Origin: Lachnospira sp. UBA3790
GTDB lineage: Bacteria > Bacillota > Clostridia > Lachnospirales > Lachnospiraceae
NCBI GenBank assembly: GCA_002369135.1
Contig: DFEY01000003.1
Coordinates: forward strand, 211,268 to 275,267
Direction: 5' to 3'
DNA: 64,000 bases
A model generated the notes under the pieces. The model was given only the letters and a program-made list of their open reading frames with translations, had not been told where the DNA came from and made no database searches. Positions 16,193 to 24,989 of the stretch are shown here, piece after piece; the stretch's first letter is position 1; each line of letters starts with the position of its first letter. Position numbers and translations under genes: made by a program.

Positions 16193-18170
16193 ATCTATTG
16201 AGTATAGCAATTTTAGAAATTTCCGTAATAAAGGAAAAATTGAGTTTGATACAGACGGGAAAATAACTGTTATATATGGTGAAAATGGTGACGGAAAAAC
16301 AACCTTACATCAATTGTTCCAGTGGATTCTATATGGGAATACTAGCTTTAACAAAACAGCCACGAAAAAAATGTATAATTTGAGTTACGCTGAATCAATC
16401 GCAAATTCGGAACCTTTTTATGTTTATGGACAAATGGAATTGATTCATAATAATGAGGATTATTTGGTTAGAAGAGAGTGGCAATACAAAAAAGCTCCTT
16501 CTGGAACTATAACACAAAGAACAGAGGGATCTAGTTTTTTATTACAAAAGAAAGATGAAAAAGGAAATTGGAAAAAACTTGAATATCCTGATTTGGTAAT
16601 TGAAGATATGTTACCTTCTGGTTTGTCGCCATACTTCTTTTTTGATGGTGAAACAATGATTGCAGACTTAAAGACTAATGGTAAAGAGTCTGCAAGCAAA
16701 CTCAAAAAAGCTCTATTTTCAATATTCGAATTAGACTATTTAGAAGAGGCGTTAGCAGATTTAGGAGATCCAAATAGAAGAAAATCGGGAACTGTTTTTG
16801 GAATTCTTAAGGATGAGAAAGCTAGATTAGAAGAAAAGCATACAGAAGATGTAAAAGAAAGAGAAAATCTTAAGTATATAAATATGCTTGAAAAGAAAAT
16901 TGAAGAACACAAAGAGAGACTTGAAAAATTAAAAAAACAGTATAAAGATAATGAATCTACTAGAACCAAAATATCGGAAAAAATTGGTAAAAAACAGGCA
17001 ACAAAAGAACTTGAAGATATACGTCAAGATTATGATAATCAAATAGAGGTTTTCGAAGAGTGTTGCCAAAAAGAAAAGAACGAATTTGGTAAAGAGATAA
17101 CTAATAATTATTCATATTTATTGGTTTCAAAAACAGCTGAGAACGCTAAAGAACGACTTTATTTAGAAGTTCAACAAGAAGATGAAAAGATACCTAAAGA
17201 TTTAGCTAAAGCTCTTCTAAAAGAGTTGTTACACAGCAAAACATGCATATGTGGAAATCCTATTCATAAAAATGAAAAAGAATGTTTCGAGAAATGGTTG
17301 GCATGTTTTCCACCAGCATCATACAAATCTACTTATGCAAGATATAAAGCGTACATGGATAAATACCAAACAGACTATGATCCAGAAAACTTAGAAGAGC
17401 ATTTTAAGAAACAAATTTATTATAATGATAAAATTAGGGAATACAGAAAAAAGATTAAAGAAATTGATGAAAAGATTAAGGATAATGATGCAGTAGATGA
17501 TTTGATTGAACAAAGACAAAAAATTGAAACTGAAAACGCTGAACTATCTGACGAAATAGAAATAGAACAAAGTGAACTGGGTAATGCCCAGCATCAGTTA
17601 AAACTAAGAAAAAGAAATCAGAAAAAGATAGACACAAAAGCAAAAGACTTAGAAGCTATTAACGCAAAAATTAAAATCGCAGAAGAAGTATATGAGGAAT
17701 TACAGAATAGATTAAGGGATGAAACCAATGAATACACTGATGGGTTAAGAACTTCGATTCAACAATTGATTGAGGAGATGTTAACAAGCAAAAGATCGGT
17801 AGATTTAACCAAAGATTTCCAATTGCAAGTTACAGACAGTCATGGGGATGAATCCAAATCAGAAGGTCAGTTTGCTGTGGTTTCATTTGCTTATATTATT
17901 GGAATTCTTAAAGTATTAAAACAATACGGAAATTTAAAAGAAAAAGAGTATCCATTGGTATTAGATGGTCCTTTTTCTAAATTGGATGCAACACAGAAGA
18001 ACAATGTTCTTACAACTATTCCTCAATATGTTCCTCAAACAATTATTTTTTCAAAAGATCCATTGGATGACATATTGGATGATGGTGAGATAGGACAGGT
18101 TTGGACGATAGAAAGTAATGAAGAAAAAAACAAAGCGAAAGTAGTTAAGGAGGAACCAAGTTGGAAATAA
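16182..18170 (+). CDS. DndD-like SMC/Rad50-type ATPase
   Basis: A 662-residue ATPase starting with GTG at 16182, behind GGAGG (16167-16171). The N-terminal P-loop is GENGDGKTTLHQ near residue 33. PYFFFDGETM near 150 matches the FFFDGE motif of DndD and related SMC-like ATPases. A long coiled coil follows with a central CICGNPIH, resembling half of a zinc hook. The C-terminal ABC half has SEGQFAVVSFAYIIG in the signature position and LVLDGPFSKLD (Walker B/D-loop). DndD provides ATP-driven nicking in DNA phosphorothioation; this protein may do so here, given the DndC-like enzyme encoded two genes later. Confidence 0.82.
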   Translation: MKIKSIEYSNFRNFRNKGKIEFDTDGKITVIYGENGDGKTTLHQLFQWILYGNTSFNKTATKKMYNLSYAESIANSEPFYVYGQMELIHNNEDYLVRREWQYKKAPSGTITQRTEGSSFLLQKKDEKGNWKKLEYPDLVIEDMLPSGLSPYFFFDGETMIADLKTNGKESASKLKKALFSIFELDYLEEALADLGDPNRRKSGTVFGILKDEKARLEEKHTEDVKERENLKYINMLEKKIEEHKERLEKLKKQYKDNESTRTKISEKIGKKQATKELEDIRQDYDNQIEVFEECCQKEKNEFGKEITNNYSYLLVSKTAENAKERLYLEVQQEDEKIPKDLAKALLKELLHSKTCICGNPIHKNEKECFEKWLACFPPASYKSTYARYKAYMDKYQTDYDPENLEEHFKKQIYYNDKIREYRKKIKEIDEKIKDNDAVDDLIEQRQKIETENAELSDEIEIEQSELGNAQHQLKLRKRNQKKIDTKAKDLEAINAKIKIAEEVYEELQNRLRDETNEYTDGLRTSIQQLIEEMLTSKRSVDLTKDFQLQVTDSHGDESKSEGQFAVVSFAYIIGILKVLKQYGNLKEKEYPLVLDGPFSKLDATQKNNVLTTIPQYVPQTIIFSKDPLDDILDDGEIGQVWTIESNEEKNKAKVVKEEPSWK

Positions 18171-18709
18171 GATCTGATATAGAATTAAAAGGTGAAGAGT
18201 GGTTTACTATTAATGACAAAATGGTAAAAGTGGTCTTCGATACAATTTATGATGCATTTAAATTGGCTGTTTCTATAGGAATTATGTACGATGAGCAATT
18301 AGATTTTACCGGAGATACAACGGCATCGATAACAAGAAACCTATTACATAGAAAGTCAGAAGAATTATCTTATTTTTTCAAAACTGCTGTTTTGACTAGC
18401 AATCAAATCGATTTGTCTGAAAAAGACAGATTATATTTAGCATTTATGGATGAAATGTCTGATGAAGAAATAGACGAGGATGAAATGAAAATCATAAAAA
18501 AAGAAGTGTCTAAAGATGCTTTTGATTTTAATGAAGTTTCTTTTTTGATTGGATTTGCTAATTATGGAGCAAAAAGAATTGTAGAGTGTTATTCATCACA
18601 TGATGGCGAAATGATGGAAAACTTAAAAAATTTTTTAAGTTCATCATTTAATGAAGAAACAGAAGAATTAAAAGAAAAGAAAAAAATAAAGGAATTGACA
18701 GAAGAATAG
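18161..18709 (+). CDS. 182-residue protein of the defence-like operon
   Basis: It starts with TTG at 18161 behind a perfect AAGGAGG and overlaps the ATPase gene by 10 bp. It is acidic and mainly helical (VVFDTIYDAFKLAVSIGIMY; EVSFLIGFANYGAKRIVECY). No catalytic motif is visible. It stands where a DndE-type accessory protein would be expected, but I do not see the DndE sequence pattern, so I leave it unnamed. Confidence 0.7.
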   Translation: MEIRSDIELKGEEWFTINDKMVKVVFDTIYDAFKLAVSIGIMYDEQLDFTGDTTASITRNLLHRKSEELSYFFKTAVLTSNQIDLSEKDRLYLAFMDEMSDEEIDEDEMKIIKKEVSKDAFDFNEVSFLIGFANYGAKRIVECYSSHDGEMMENLKNFLSSSFNEETEELKEKKKIKELTEE

Positions 18710-18721
18710 AAGAGAGGTTTT

Positions 18722-19726
18722 ATGAGCTTAGTAAAGTTATTAGCGGCGGCTCCAGAAGATCAAGTGATAATTGATTCTTTAACTATTGCTGATGCGAAAT
18801 ACAAAAGATACAACAATATACTTTGTTCGATAAGTGGTGGAAGTGACAGTGATGTTATGCTTGATTTGTGTGAGAAAATAGATATTAAGAACAAAATCAC
18901 ATATGTTTTTTTTGACACTGGTTTGGAGTTTGAAGCCACTAAAAAACACTTAAAGTATTTAGAAAAGAAGTATAATATTAAAATACAAATTGAAAAAGCA
19001 GTGAAACCAATTCCGACTTGTTGTAAAGAGTATGGTCAACCATTTTTGTCCAAGCAAGTTAGTGAGTGGATAAGTCGATTACAACGACACAATTTTGATT
19101 GGAAAAATGCTACAGGGACATTTAAACAGTTATTAAAGAAATATCCTAACTGTAAAGCGGCATTAAGATGGTGGTGCAATGATTACGATAAGGGAAAAGA
19201 TGGAAGACCAAGTAGTTTTAATATCAATTATAATCAATACCTAAAAGAGTTTATGATGCAGGATCCACCTAAGTTCCAAGTATCAAATAAATGTTGTTTA
19301 TATGCGAAGAAGAAAGTTGCAGTAAACTGCAAGAAGAATGGTAATTACGACTTAAGCATGTATGGTGTCAGAAAAGCAGAAGGTGGCGCGAGAAAAGCAG
19401 CATACAAATCATGCTTTTCTGAAACAGAAAGTGGTTGCGATGAGTTTAGACCAATTTTTTGGTATTTAAATGAAAACAAAAAGAACTATGAGGATGCCTA
19501 TGGTATTAAACATAGTGATTGCTATACAAAATATGGATTAAAAAGAACAGGTTGCGCTGGTTGTCCATATAGCAGAAATTTCGAAGAAGAACTTGAAGTT
19601 ATGGAAAAATATGAGCCCAAACTGTTTAAGGCAGTGAATAATATTTTCGCTGATTCATATGCATACACAAGAAAATACAGAAAGTTTGTCGAAAAGATGC
19701 GCAAACAAAAGAATAAGAATAAATAA
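18722..19726 (+). CDS. PAPS-reductase-family PP-loop enzyme (DndC-like)
   Basis: A 334-residue ATP-pyrophosphatase of the phosphoadenosine phosphosulfate reductase family. The PP-loop is SISGGSDSDVML near residue 37, followed by TYVFFDTGLEF. Cysteine clusters TCCKEYG, NKCCLYAKKK and GCAGCPYSRN suggest an iron-sulfur cluster, as in DndC and SspD. These enzymes adenylate a substrate and transfer sulfur; in Dnd systems they put sulfur in the DNA backbone. No cysteine desulfurase (DndA/SspA) is in the window; a housekeeping IscS could supply sulfur. It is the last gene of the operon and is followed by a terminator. Confidence 0.82.
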   Translation: MSLVKLLAAAPEDQVIIDSLTIADAKYKRYNNILCSISGGSDSDVMLDLCEKIDIKNKITYVFFDTGLEFEATKKHLKYLEKKYNIKIQIEKAVKPIPTCCKEYGQPFLSKQVSEWISRLQRHNFDWKNATGTFKQLLKKYPNCKAALRWWCNDYDKGKDGRPSSFNINYNQYLKEFMMQDPPKFQVSNKCCLYAKKKVAVNCKKNGNYDLSMYGVRKAEGGARKAAYKSCFSETESGCDEFRPIFWYLNENKKNYEDAYGIKHSDCYTKYGLKRTGCAGCPYSRNFEEELEVMEKYEPKLFKAVNNIFADSYAYTRKYRKFVEKMRKQKNKNK

Positions 19727-19731
19727 TTTAG

Positions 19732-19762
19732 GGTACTCACATTAGTGAGTACCATTTTCTTT
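19732..19762 (+). terminator. Terminator ending the five-gene operon
   Basis: GGTACTCAC (19732-19740) and GTGAGTACC (19745-19753) form a perfect 9-bp stem with a 4-nt loop, followed by a T-rich tract. Confidence 0.88.
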
Positions 19763-19838
19763 TGCCTAATATCGTATTTGCTATGACATACATCACAAAA
19801 AGGGACTTCAAAAGTCACACCTAAAACCTACCCATTTA

Positions 19839-19847
19839 TGGTATAAT
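19839..19847 (+). promoter_or_regulatory. Extended -10 promoter of the GIY-YIG helicase gene
   Basis: TGGTATAAT, with no clear -35. A small dyad GACTT-caaa-AGTC lies about 30 bp upstream (19804-19816). The gene starts 28 bp after the -10, behind GAACGGAGAAA. Confidence 0.55.
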
Positions 19848-19875
19848 CAAACTAGTTTGTTGAACGGAGAAAAGT

Positions 19876-21459
19876 ATGTACAAAATAACAGAAGGAAACT
19901 TCAAAGAAGAAAAATATGGTGAAGAACCATATCTAAACAATTGGCCAATGTTATATTTGCTAGACAACGAGGAACAAATATACATAGGCCAGTCTAATCA
20001 TGTCAAAACTAGAATGAAACAACATCATTCTTCAAAAGAAAAAAACATCTTCAATAAAGTTCGTTTTATCTATTCCAACAAATTTAATCAGTCAGTAACA
20101 CTAGATTACGAATCAAAACTAATTCAGTACATAGCTGCTGATGAGCTAATGGTTGTAACAAACAGAAACGAAGGAATAGCAGACAAAGAATACTATGACA
20201 AGAAACACTATGATGAAGACTTCTATAAATTGTGGAATAAACTTCGTAGAGAAAAAATAGTAAAACATTCACTAGAAGAACTAGAAAACTCGGATTTATT
20301 CAAATTCTCTCCATTTAAAGAATTGAATGATGATCAAAGAGAAGCAATTGATGAAATACTAGCAATCCTAGATGAAGGAAAAGAAAATGCAATAGTAGTA
20401 AATGGCATGCCAGGTAGTGGTAAAACAATATTAGCTATTTATCTTCTTAAATACTTAAAAGATAGTGATGAATATGGAGATTTAGAAATAGGCTTTGTAG
20501 TTCCTCCGACATCACTTAGAAAAACATTAAAGCAAGTGTTTAAAAGTATATATAATCTAAAACCATCAGATATTCTAAGCCCATCAGGAGTTACTAAGAA
20601 AAAATATGATATTTTAATAGTCGACGAAACACACAGGTTACATCAGTATAAGAATATATCTTATATGGGTGCTTTCAAAAAGAGTTGTGAAAGAATAGGT
20701 TTGAGCACAGAAAATGACGAACTTGATTGGATTCTCCATCAATGTGATAAAGCAGTAATAATGTACGATAGATTTCAAGTAGTTGGACCATCAGGAATAG
20801 ATATAGAGCGTTTTGATAAAAAGATGAAGAGAGAACAACGAAAGAGAATGGTTACATACTATAGTCTCTTGAAACAGATGCGTTTGCTAGGTGGAAACGA
20901 CTACATCCATTATGTAGAAGATATAATAAATGTAAAAGCGAAAGAAAAGAAGATATTTGATAATTATGAATTCGCAATAATTAATAATTTTACTAAGTTC
21001 AATGAACTCATGTACCAAAAAGAAAAAGAAAATACTCTAGTTCGTATGGTCGCTGGATATGCTTGGCCTTGGAACAGCAAACACAAAGGAGCAGCATATG
21101 ACATTGAACTAGATGGAGTTCAAAAGATGTGGAACCATTGTACGGAAGGCTGGGTAATGTCTGAAGGTGCAATAGACGAAGTTGGTTGTATACACTCAAT
21201 TCAAGGTTATGATTTGAATTATGCGTTCGTAATACTTGGAGATGAAATTGGCTTTGATAAAGAAAAGCAAGAAATCATTATTAGAAAAGAAAACTATTAT
21301 GATCAGAATGGTAAGAAGACTGCAGAGTACGAGGATTTATTATCATACATTAAAAATATATACTATGTCCTTCTTACTAGAGGAATGAAAGGAACATATT
21401 TATATGTATGTGACAAGGACTTGAAAGAATACTTAAGCAAATATATTGAGGTGATATAA
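19876..21459 (+). CDS. GIY-YIG nuclease-DUF2075 helicase fusion
   Basis: A 527-residue fusion. Residues about 15-90 form a GIY-YIG-type nuclease (MLYLLDNEEQIYIGQSNHVKTRMKQHHS, then the conserved E in YESKLIQYIAADE). Residues about 150-527 are a DUF2075/Schlafen-group-3-like P-loop helicase with Walker A NGMPGSGKTILA, Walker B LIVDETHRLHQ and a C-terminal IHSIQGYDLNYAFV motif. Such fusions occur in defence islands; the likely job is cutting and unwinding foreign nucleic acid. The MazG-like gene begins immediately after its stop codon, so the two form an operon. Confidence 0.85.
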   Translation: MYKITEGNFKEEKYGEEPYLNNWPMLYLLDNEEQIYIGQSNHVKTRMKQHHSSKEKNIFNKVRFIYSNKFNQSVTLDYESKLIQYIAADELMVVTNRNEGIADKEYYDKKHYDEDFYKLWNKLRREKIVKHSLEELENSDLFKFSPFKELNDDQREAIDEILAILDEGKENAIVVNGMPGSGKTILAIYLLKYLKDSDEYGDLEIGFVVPPTSLRKTLKQVFKSIYNLKPSDILSPSGVTKKKYDILIVDETHRLHQYKNISYMGAFKKSCERIGLSTENDELDWILHQCDKAVIMYDRFQVVGPSGIDIERFDKKMKREQRKRMVTYYSLLKQMRLLGGNDYIHYVEDIINVKAKEKKIFDNYEFAIINNFTKFNELMYQKEKENTLVRMVAGYAWPWNSKHKGAAYDIELDGVQKMWNHCTEGWVMSEGAIDEVGCIHSIQGYDLNYAFVILGDEIGFDKEKQEIIIRKENYYDQNGKKTAEYEDLLSYIKNIYYVLLTRGMKGTYLYVCDKDLKEYLSKYIEVI

Positions 21460-21780
21460 ATGAAACAAGAAACAATAGATAGAATTAGAAAATTCACAGA
21501 AGATAGAGACTGGTCACAATTCCATTCGCCAGCTAATTTGGCGAAGTCGATTTCGATTGAGGCTAATGAGTTATTGGAGTGCTTTCAATGGGATGAAGAA
21601 AACTATGACAGGGAGCATGTGATAGAAGAACTAGCTGACGTGATAGTTTACTGCCAGGATATGTTGGATGTTCTTGAGTTGGATGTGGATCAGATAGTGA
21701 ATGACAAGATGGAGATGAATGAGAAGAAGTATCCGGTGGAGGATGCTAAGGGGAATGCGAAGAAGTATACGTATTTTTAA
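21460..21780 (+). CDS. MazG-like nucleotide pyrophosphohydrolase, copy 1
   Basis: A 106-residue all-alpha NTP pyrophosphatase. The metal-binding helices are visible: SIEANELLECFQWDEEN (EAxELxE) and EELADVIVYCQDMLD (ExxxD). These enzymes hydrolyse (d)NTPs to monophosphates; MazG-type proteins are linked to house-cleaning and to alarmone or nucleotide control during phage attack. The ATG directly abuts the upstream stop codon. A nearly identical second copy lies at 28827. From the middle onward the two genes are almost identical in DNA, so the duplication or conversion is recent. Confidence 0.9.
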   Translation: MKQETIDRIRKFTEDRDWSQFHSPANLAKSISIEANELLECFQWDEENYDREHVIEELADVIVYCQDMLDVLELDVDQIVNDKMEMNEKKYPVEDAKGNAKKYTYF

Positions 21781-21800
21781 GTATGATGTTTGAGTGATTG

Positions 21801-21826
21801 AAAGAGTCCTTATGGACTCTTTTTTA
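21801..21826 (+). terminator. Terminator after the MazG-like gene
   Basis: AAAGAGTCC (21801-21809) pairs with GGACTCTTT (21814-21822) around TTAT; a T tract follows. Confidence 0.9.
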
Positions 21827-21846
21827 TTAACATCTACCATTCACAA

Positions 21847-21899
21847 AATTGTAACATTTATGAAATAATATTGTAACATTTACACATTAATGTTATAAT
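21847..21899 (+). promoter_or_regulatory. Promoter with direct repeats before the HEPN gene
   Basis: The extended -10 TGTTATAAT (21891-21899) is preceded by two copies of TTGTAACATTTA about 23 bp apart (near 21849 and 21872). The spacing of about two helical turns suggests a tandem regulator site over or above the -35 region. An ATG within the -10 (21898) cannot be the translation start. Confidence 0.6.
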
Positions 21900-21933
21900 G
21901 TCTATTAAGAAGAACGGAAGGATGGTAACGAGT

Positions 21934-23268
21934 ATGTCAATAATTATGGGAACTGTAAAAGATGTACCAGAAATAACATTTGCAACGGAAGAGGAATCCT
22001 ACGAATTCTTGTTTTCTAGGATAAATAGAAAAGAAGATGGTGATGGTTTGAAACCTATAAGGATTTCAAATGATGATGGTTTTATTCATGTTAAAACCAA
22101 AGATAATTATAGTATGGCCATTCCGTTTGATGAAAAGGCTCCATTCATTTATACAAATTTTACACTTAATAGTTATGCTTATATTATATCAACAGGAAAT
22201 GTTGGATTAGATGAATTGAATGGTTTTGACGGCATTGCCTTTTCTGATGGTGCATTAAAGAAAATAACTTGGAATAGTAGACCGGATACTGAATTTTCTG
22301 ATGATGGTGAGATGATTTTTAAAATTAAACAAGATAGATGCAGTGAGTTGGTAGATCTTGGTTCAGAAATAATAACTATAGAATTATATTCTAACTTATC
22401 TTTTAACGATGGATTAGAGGGTTATACATTGAATAGTGTTAGTGAAATGAGACTTCTATTTGAGGAGAAAAAACCATTAATTGATTGTTTCAATCACTAT
22501 TACAGGCTTAAAGAATTAATATCTTTTTTGACTTTCAGAAAAAATGTTGGGTTTGAAGAAATATCTTTGCTAAAGAGAGATACTAAAGAAGGTTATTATA
22601 CTGAAATAGCTAAAGTTATAATTAAGGATAATGTTGACAATTTAAAAAAACAATATGTATTTAATATTACTTTTGAAGATATTAAAGATGTTCTTGGTGA
22701 ATTGTTAAAAATAATATATGCACAAGATGAAAAAGAAGGATATGTGAGTTTGGGATTTATACCTGATGATGATACAGATTGTTCCGTTATGACGATTGAA
22801 AGATTAAGAGATGTTATTACTGCATTAGAGTGCGAGTTAGAGTATGTTGATGATATTAATGTTGAGGCAAATGAAGAATTAAAAGAATTAATTGAACTAG
22901 TAAAAAATAAAGTTAAAGAATACCGTGAAACTGGTTCGGAGATCACTGAGAACACATATAGCTCCATATTTTCAAGCATTAATAGATGGAGAGTATCCTT
23001 GAAAGAGAGAACTACGGCACTGTGTAAGAAGTATGAAGAAGAGATAACTTTAATGAACAGTTCAAAATATGCTGTAAACAAGGAATCAATAAAGAAAGTG
23101 GTGGATTGTAGAAACGATGCCACACATGGTCGCAACATGATATTGACTACAGAAATTGCTTCTGTAACGCATTTGCTAGCTGGGGTAGTGTATTGTTGTA
23201 TATTGGAAAGAGTGGGGATTGATAGAGAAAAAATAAAAGAAATATGTAAGAACAAATTATTGCGGTAA
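21934..23268 (+). CDS. HEPN (ApeA-like) putative abortive-infection RNase
   Basis: A protein of about 444 residues. The ATG at 21898 lies in the promoter -10; the ATG at 21934 (after GGAAGG) is preferred, with 21922 as an alternative. The N-terminal half is beta-rich (ITFATEEESYEFLFSRINRK). The C-terminal domain is helical and ends with RNDATHGR, the R-x4-H motif of HEPN ribonucleases. The overall plan (large N-terminal domain, C-terminal HEPN) fits ApeA-type abortive-infection proteins. It is followed after 15 bp by a KAP NTPase gene and probably works with it. Confidence 0.7.
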   Translation: MSIIMGTVKDVPEITFATEEESYEFLFSRINRKEDGDGLKPIRISNDDGFIHVKTKDNYSMAIPFDEKAPFIYTNFTLNSYAYIISTGNVGLDELNGFDGIAFSDGALKKITWNSRPDTEFSDDGEMIFKIKQDRCSELVDLGSEIITIELYSNLSFNDGLEGYTLNSVSEMRLLFEEKKPLIDCFNHYYRLKELISFLTFRKNVGFEEISLLKRDTKEGYYTEIAKVIIKDNVDNLKKQYVFNITFEDIKDVLGELLKIIYAQDEKEGYVSLGFIPDDDTDCSVMTIERLRDVITALECELEYVDDINVEANEELKELIELVKNKVKEYRETGSEITENTYSSIFSSINRWRVSLKERTTALCKKYEEEITLMNSSKYAVNKESIKKVVDCRNDATHGRNMILTTEIASVTHLLAGVVYCCILERVGIDREKIKEICKNKLLR

Positions 23269-23283
23269 TTATGGAGGACATAT

Positions 23284-24681
23284 ATGAGTATAATAAAATT
23301 TGAATTGGAACCAACTGAAGAAAATATATTTGACACGATTAAAGAAAACACTTTAGCGAGAAACAAATACGTTTGGAGGTTTTGCAAACTGCTAAATGAA
23401 ATAGATGACAATTGTGTATTAGCGTTGAATGCAAAGTGGGGAGAAGGAAAAACTTTTTTTATTAAGCAGGTTAAAATGGTTTTGGATGCGTATAATAATA
23501 GACTTCATTTAAGTGAAAATGATGTTGAAATAATAAAGAATGAAATTGAAAAGTATAAAAGACAAGACCATTATGGTAAAGAGTTAAAAACTCAAGTGTG
23601 TTTTTATTATGATGCGTGGGAACATGACGATGATGAAGAACCTGTTTTATCATTATTACATTCTTTGACAAAAATTACTGATGATTCTATAAATGTTGGA
23701 GACATATCAGAACAATTAGCGACAATTGCAAATCAATTATTCCCGATAAATGTAAAAGAAATTGTCAAAGGAGTGAAAAGTGCAGATTTGTTATCTAATG
23801 AAAAACACAAAGACAATGTAAGAAAAAGTATAGATGAGTATTTAGAAACTATTAATATTGAAAAGTGTGAAAGAACTGTAATAATAATTGATGAATTAGA
23901 TAGATGTAAACCCACTTATGCCATCAAACTATTAGAAAGAATTAAGCACTTCTTTAATTATAAGAATATCACATTTGTTTTTTCAGTTAATTTAACTGAA
24001 TTACAGCATACCGTGAAAGCGTACTATGGAGCAGAGTTTGACGGATATAGCTACTTGAATAGATTTTTTGATCATATACTTGATATTCCAGAAGCGGATA
24101 TTGATTGTTATTTGGAAACAATTCGATTTGAGCATAATGCTAATTATTTTGAAATCTATGCGAAAGAAGTGATTAGACAATATAGTTTTAGTGTAAGACA
24201 AACCGAAAAATATGTAAGAACATTGAGAAATGCAATAGGTGAATGGGTAAAGAATAATAGGAATATTTCAGTTAACCATAAGTATTATACATCTTTAATA
24301 GGTTCTTTTATGATTCCATTGATGATAGGTTTAAAAATAAAAGATATTAATCTATATAATAGTTTTATTGAAGGTAATAATTCTCAAGCAGTTGTTGATT
24401 TGGTGAACAATATGACAGATAAGTGTCTTTATAAGAATTCCTTTATTAGTATTAATGAGACATTTGATGATACAGTAGATGAAGACAAAGAATTGGTTAA
24501 AGAAGAAGATGTTATGAAGAAAATGTATGAATATATATTTGATGACTATGAAAAAAGTACAAATCCAAATAGAAGTTTGGGGAGCATAATTATACCCGAT
24601 AATACAAAGGAGGAATTGATTAATGCGTGTAGCATGCTGTCAGATTTCACCCTGTTTGATAAAAGAGATAAAACATTATAG
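23284..24681 (+). CDS. KAP-family P-loop NTPase
   Basis: A 465-residue STAND-like NTPase of the KAP group. Walker A is NAKWGEGKTFFI near residue 47, then FYYDAWEHDDDEEP (the KAP W-E motif), Walker B VIIIDELDRC near 200 and FVFSVNLTELQHTV. It lacks the membrane helices inserted in many KAP proteins. KAP NTPases are often found in phage-defence loci as switches activated by infection. Gene order and the 15-bp gap suggest that it controls, or is controlled by, the HEPN protein encoded upstream. GGAGG precedes the ATG. Confidence 0.85.
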   Translation: MSIIKFELEPTEENIFDTIKENTLARNKYVWRFCKLLNEIDDNCVLALNAKWGEGKTFFIKQVKMVLDAYNNRLHLSENDVEIIKNEIEKYKRQDHYGKELKTQVCFYYDAWEHDDDEEPVLSLLHSLTKITDDSINVGDISEQLATIANQLFPINVKEIVKGVKSADLLSNEKHKDNVRKSIDEYLETINIEKCERTVIIIDELDRCKPTYAIKLLERIKHFFNYKNITFVFSVNLTELQHTVKAYYGAEFDGYSYLNRFFDHILDIPEADIDCYLETIRFEHNANYFEIYAKEVIRQYSFSVRQTEKYVRTLRNAIGEWVKNNRNISVNHKYYTSLIGSFMIPLMIGLKIKDINLYNSFIEGNNSQAVVDLVNNMTDKCLYKNSFISINETFDDTVDEDKELVKEEDVMKKMYEYIFDDYEKSTNPNRSLGSIIIPDNTKEELINACSMLSDFTLFDKRDKTL

Positions 24682-24791
24682 TGGCTATAATAGAGACAAA
24701 AAGATTTCATCGTTTTGATGGAGTTTTTATGTCTTTTCTTCCTTCCCACTTTTTCTTCCCCATCCTTTTCCTTCGCCACAGGCACCTAATA

Positions 24792-24800
24792 TGTTATACT
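24792..24800 (+). promoter_or_regulatory. Extended -10 promoter of EF-hand mini-protein 1
   Basis: TGTTATACT, 28 bp before the start codon and after a pyrimidine-rich stretch. The sequence CGCCACAGGCA upstream resembles TCGCAGACA before the third mini-protein gene (47241). Confidence 0.5.
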
Positions 24801-24827
24801 AAACAAAACACCAAAAAGGAGGCCACC

Positions 24828-24989
24828 ATGGATGATTTATTTGGCGATATGTTTGACCTAGACAACGATGGCGAAATTGACGATATCGAAAAAACTGCAG
24901 AAATAGGCTTCATGTTCGAGTCCTTTGACGAAGACAATCGTAATGTGGAAAAAATATTGATAAAAAATGACTATAATAAAAATAAATAA
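24828..24989 (+). CDS. Acidic EF-hand mini-protein, copy 1
   Basis: A 53-residue acidic protein. AAGGAGGCCACC precedes the ATG. Residues 10-21 (DLDNDGEIDDIE) are a complete 12-residue EF-hand loop, with D at 1, 3 and 5, G at 6, I at 8 and E at 12. The whole N-terminal 35 residues, and the ribosome site, are repeated almost exactly at 44126, and more loosely at 47295. Single EF-hand loops of this kind may bind Ca2+ as dimers. Function unknown. Unlike the other two copies it is not overlapped by a downstream gene. Confidence 0.75.
   Translation: MDDLFGDMFDLDNDGEIDDIEKTAEIGFMFESFDEDNRNVEKILIKNDYNKNK

Noticed and set aside
18722..19726. Assimilatory sulfate-reduction enzyme (CysH)
   Set aside because: PP-loop is similar, but the cysteine pattern, length and operon with a DndD-like ATPase and helicase do not fit sulfur assimilation, and no other cys genes are near.
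22596..23411. 271-codon minus-strand ORF over the HEPN/KAP junction
   Set aside because: It spans two well-supported plus-strand genes and their ribosome site; hydrophobic composition is the reverse complement of A-rich codons.
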